Source: Jacaranda mimosifolia (Eukaryota > Streptophyta > Magnoliopsida > Lamiales > Bignoniaceae). From it: a stretch of DNA of 64,000 bases. The first letter of the stretch is position 1. The number at the start of each line of letters is the position of its first letter. The stretch spans positions 28,559,744-28,623,743 of the forward strand of contig CM032123.1 of assembly GCA_018894105.1 (NCBI GenBank), read 5' to 3'. Shown here piece after piece: positions 61,284-64,000 of the stretch. The position numbers and the translations under genes were made by a program. The notes under the pieces are model-generated. The model had not been told where the DNA came from, made no database searches, and saw nothing but the letters and a program-made list of their open reading frames with translations.

Positions 61284-61330
61284 ATGACTATAATAAAATA
61301 TAATTTTTTGCCACTTAATATTGTAAGTAA

Positions 61331-61331
<1 letters not shown>

Positions 61332-61381
<50 letters not shown>
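61332..61381. repeat. (ATT)n microsatellite
   Basis: A perfect trinucleotide run of about 50 bp directly after the CACTA-like remnant. Open frames across it on both strands are poly-Ile artefacts. Confidence 0.9.
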
Positions 61382-61383
<2 letters not shown>

Positions 61384-63462
61384 TGAGTCGATTTTTTTTT
61401 CTTTTTTCCTGTGGGAGGTGGGGGGGAGTGAGGTATAGAACAATAATGACTTGAAAATAGATGAAATATAGACTAGCAAATGGTGATGATTGATGAATGA
61501 GACAAGGTTGCATGCATCATGCCAACGGTTTGTTGAGTTGTCAAGATAGAAACAATTGTTCATGCATTATTGTTCCTTGCCTTGTTATATTTGATGTTTC
61601 ACTTCATCAATATTTTAAAGCCCAAATCTTGATCTACTTTATCACAAGCTACTAACTAGCACTTTGAATCATCTATTTCATTTTTTATTTTAATTTGATA
61701 TATGTGTATTAAATATATCTAATTTTTAATTAATTATTTTTATTAAAAAAATTTAATATACATATTGTGTATCTATGAAATGAAATAGAAATGAAATAAA
61801 AAATCTAAACTGAGTAACTAGTACATGACAGAACTATAATTCTACCAGGTTCCAATAACAAAAAATTTACTAATTACTTTGATATCATTGCGTCAATAGT
61901 TGAAACTTATAGAATATGATATCAAATATAATTAAAAATTATTGACGTGGAACAAATAAAATGAAACAACTTTTCCTGCATATGTGCTCGGGCTAACGGA
62001 TAGGGTTAGATCCACAAGTGATATTTGGAGGTAGTTAATTTTAAATGCTTATAGTATATATATATATATATATATATCTTTATTCATGAACCTAAAACTA
62101 ATCTAAATATTGAAAGATTTTCATCGAATTTACGGAAGACTCTATCCCTTTGAATTTCAAGATCAAATATTAAAACATGGAGTTCAAATCAAGAAAGAAG
62201 CCCTTCATATTCACACCAGCCATTCATGTAGACTAATATTCATACTAATGAGACCTGAACCTATAATTCAATTATTTGTGTAACAAGAAACAATATAAAT
62301 TGTAAAATTTTTATTCAGACAATATGTTTAACGATAAAACAAATTAAATCGGGAGGCCGAAACATGATATAAATTAAGTATCATTGTTGTCAAATGTCAA
62401 ATCCATCTAGTTTTCTATTGGACAATTTGTTTAATAAATTGTCGAGTTACTTTTTGCATATCATGATTGTCACAATAAGCTAAATGAGTGGAAAACAATA
62501 TTACTAAAAAATTCACAAAATAAATTTCTATATCGAAAGATCTATAACAATATTTTTCAATCCATAAGATTTGTTAGACGAACTTTTTCATGTATTGAAG
62601 AACATTTCTATGAATATTTTTGGATAGAAAATTTTATTTTAGAGGGTCTTTTTGACTTTGAGTTGGCAAAGCCCCAATAATGGAAGCTTACTTTATTCCA
62701 AATCATAGTATTTGACATGATATCATTATGAAAAGTACACATGTCAAATAATATTTGACCACGTAGCTCTATAGAGTGATTAATTGTTTGACATAGACAA
62801 AAGAATACGACAACAAATTAAAAAATAACTAATAATTAATTTAATATAATTATTAATAATTGATTTGATTACACTAACAAATGAAATATAGCAATATTCT
62901 TATCAATGGATTGAGATAAATACACGCATATTTTCTGGAAGTGAACTAAAGACTTTATACTTAATAAAATCATGTGGTCTCCATTTTGAGGGCTTGCATA
63001 AAATCCCATTGGACCTAAGTTTCTTAAAGTTTTGAATTTGAATCCCACAAAAATATATTTATATTAATATAATCTTGCATTGGTTTATTTTCATTTCATT
63101 ATTTTCTTCTTTACATGAGCTTAATATTTTTGAACTTTGGATTTTTATAGAACGTTTTATTTGTCCGAAATTATGGTTCTTTTGTGCATATACGATCAAA
63201 TATTTAATTTTTATACTAATCTATGATATAATTTCTATTTTGTCCTAATTAAGTTGTACTCCTTTTTTTACATAATAAGATCAGATGATTGAATCTTAAA
63301 CTAACTTATCGTGTTTTGTTGCATTATTACTTTTATATATTTCCAATTAAATTGAAAAATCACTAAATTATCAATTAGTTTCCTTAAAAAACAATTAAGT
63401 TAGTTATTAGTTCATAGTACCACTTGATATATAATATTGGAAAGAATGAAGTAATAACTAGC
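61382..63462. other. AT-rich intergenic DNA
   Basis: Contains a G-run (61420-61427) and an AT run (62055-62078). No gene or repeat boundary supported. Confidence 0.5.
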
Positions 63463-63902
63463 AGTCCGTTTGTTTTCGTTTCCAAGTCCCATTTTTATTT
63501 TCATTTGAAAATAAAAATTGAAAACAAACACTTTTTCAAAAAAAAAATTTATAAAAAAAGTATACATTTTTCTTCTCAAAACTCTTTCTAAATTTACTTT
63601 ATCATCCTATTATTATATTAATCAAATTCAAATTTAATTGATATAAAGTACCCATTATTATTTTTAAATTAATAAAATAGACATATATTTTAAAAAAATA
63701 AAAAAATTAAATATTAAAAAATATAAATTAACCTAATTTTCAATCTTATAACTTATTCTAATAATCACTTTCCAACATTTCATCTAAATACATCTTCATT
63801 TCTATTTTTATTTTATAATTAATTTTTTAACTTTTGAAAATGTATGAAAACTGAAAATGGCAAAATGACTTTGTAAATAAAATCAAACGGTCCAAATGGG
63901 CT
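63463..63902. mobile_element. Tourist-like MITE, copy 7
   Basis: The left end gcagtccgtttgttttcgtttc and the right end aaataaaatcaaacggtcc are inverted in outline, with the same T-rich and A-rich arms as the other copies. The boundaries and duplication are degenerate. Confidence 0.5.
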
Positions 63903-64000
63903 GTAATAAAGCAGACTGTTCTACTATATTTAAAAAACCTAAACCAAAAACCGAGAGAGAGAGAGCGTCAAATTTGGGTAATTTCCCTCCAATTTCAACT
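63903..64000 (+). promoter_or_regulatory. Possible promoter and leader of a gene beyond the window
   Basis: A TATA-like ctatatttaaaa at about 63925 is followed by caaaaaccgagagagagaga and a pyrimidine-rich stretch. GA-rich leaders are common in plant genes. No start codon is reached before the window ends. Confidence 0.25.

Larger units (their letters stand above)
54656..61328. mobile_element. CACTA-like element split by solo LTR C
   Basis: The left end CACTACAACACAATATTAGTG (54656-54676) is followed by repeated gtgacatt, atcacta and gtgataat motifs to about 54840. Similar motifs return at about 57160-57498 (gtcactct, atcactaattgttat). After the solo LTR they continue as gccacttaatattgtaagta (61309-61328), which could be a decayed right end. 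The joined length would be about 2.9 kb. The middle (54900-57150) is AT-rich and non-coding; an open frame at 55685-56008 matches nothing. The left end is reasonable; the right end is weak. Confidence 0.5.

Noticed and set aside
1..64000. CRISPR arrays, phage or bacterial operons, tRNA or rRNA genes, organellar insertions
   Set aside because: No regularly spaced exact repeats, no box A/B pair with a cloverleaf that I could find, and no organellar gene sequence. The genome is clearly plant nuclear.

Overview
This window is nuclear DNA from a flowering plant, most likely a dicot. It is strongly AT-rich, has long intergenic stretches with AT microsatellites, and its genes have GT-AG introns. The proteins are plant-specific: a NAC transcription factor of the CUC3 type and PLASTID MOVEMENT IMPAIRED 1. 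All recognisable transposons are plant families. I see no bacterial, organellar or viral genome segment, no tRNA or rRNA, and no CRISPR array. The species cannot be named from the sequence.

Only three genes look intact: (1) a CUC3-like NAC gene, + strand, three exons, 16942-19716; (2) a small 55-codon gene for a single-pass membrane protein, - strand, 30482-30649; (3) a PMI1-like gene, + strand, coding sequence without introns, 38784-41375. Two gene relics are hidden by frameshifts or introns: the C-terminal end of a DYW-type PPR protein (- strand, about 44640-44968), and the last two exons of a V-ATPase subunit E gene (- strand, 52428-52838), apparently carried inside a CACTA transposon.

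Most of the rest is nested transposons. From left to right: the right end of a CACTA element (1-918); a non-autonomous Ty3/gypsy element in minus orientation (1836-7989) whose 3' LTR is split by a Mutator-like element (2846-4580); several hAT and PIF/Harbinger MITEs; a solo LTR (22805-25788) inside a hAT MITE; a second Mutator-like element (31111-32855) followed by a second solo LTR of the same family (32953-35752); a decayed Ty1/copia element with 166-bp LTRs (45015-49958); a deleted Tat-like gypsy relic (about 50140-51290); a CACTA element nested in a MITE (51798-54189); and a CACTA-like element (54656 to about 61328) split by a third solo LTR (57499-61283), which itself holds a hAT MITE. 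Many boundaries are supported by target-site duplications readable in the sequence.

The three genes do not form a pathway. CUC3 acts in organ-boundary and meristem formation, PMI1 in chloroplast and nuclear positioning, and the small protein is unassigned. I found no new biological system. The observations most worth following are the gene fragment carried by the CACTA element, the matched pair of 1.74-kb Mutator-like elements with C-tracts and GC-rich cores, and the long solo LTRs with near-palindromic ends.
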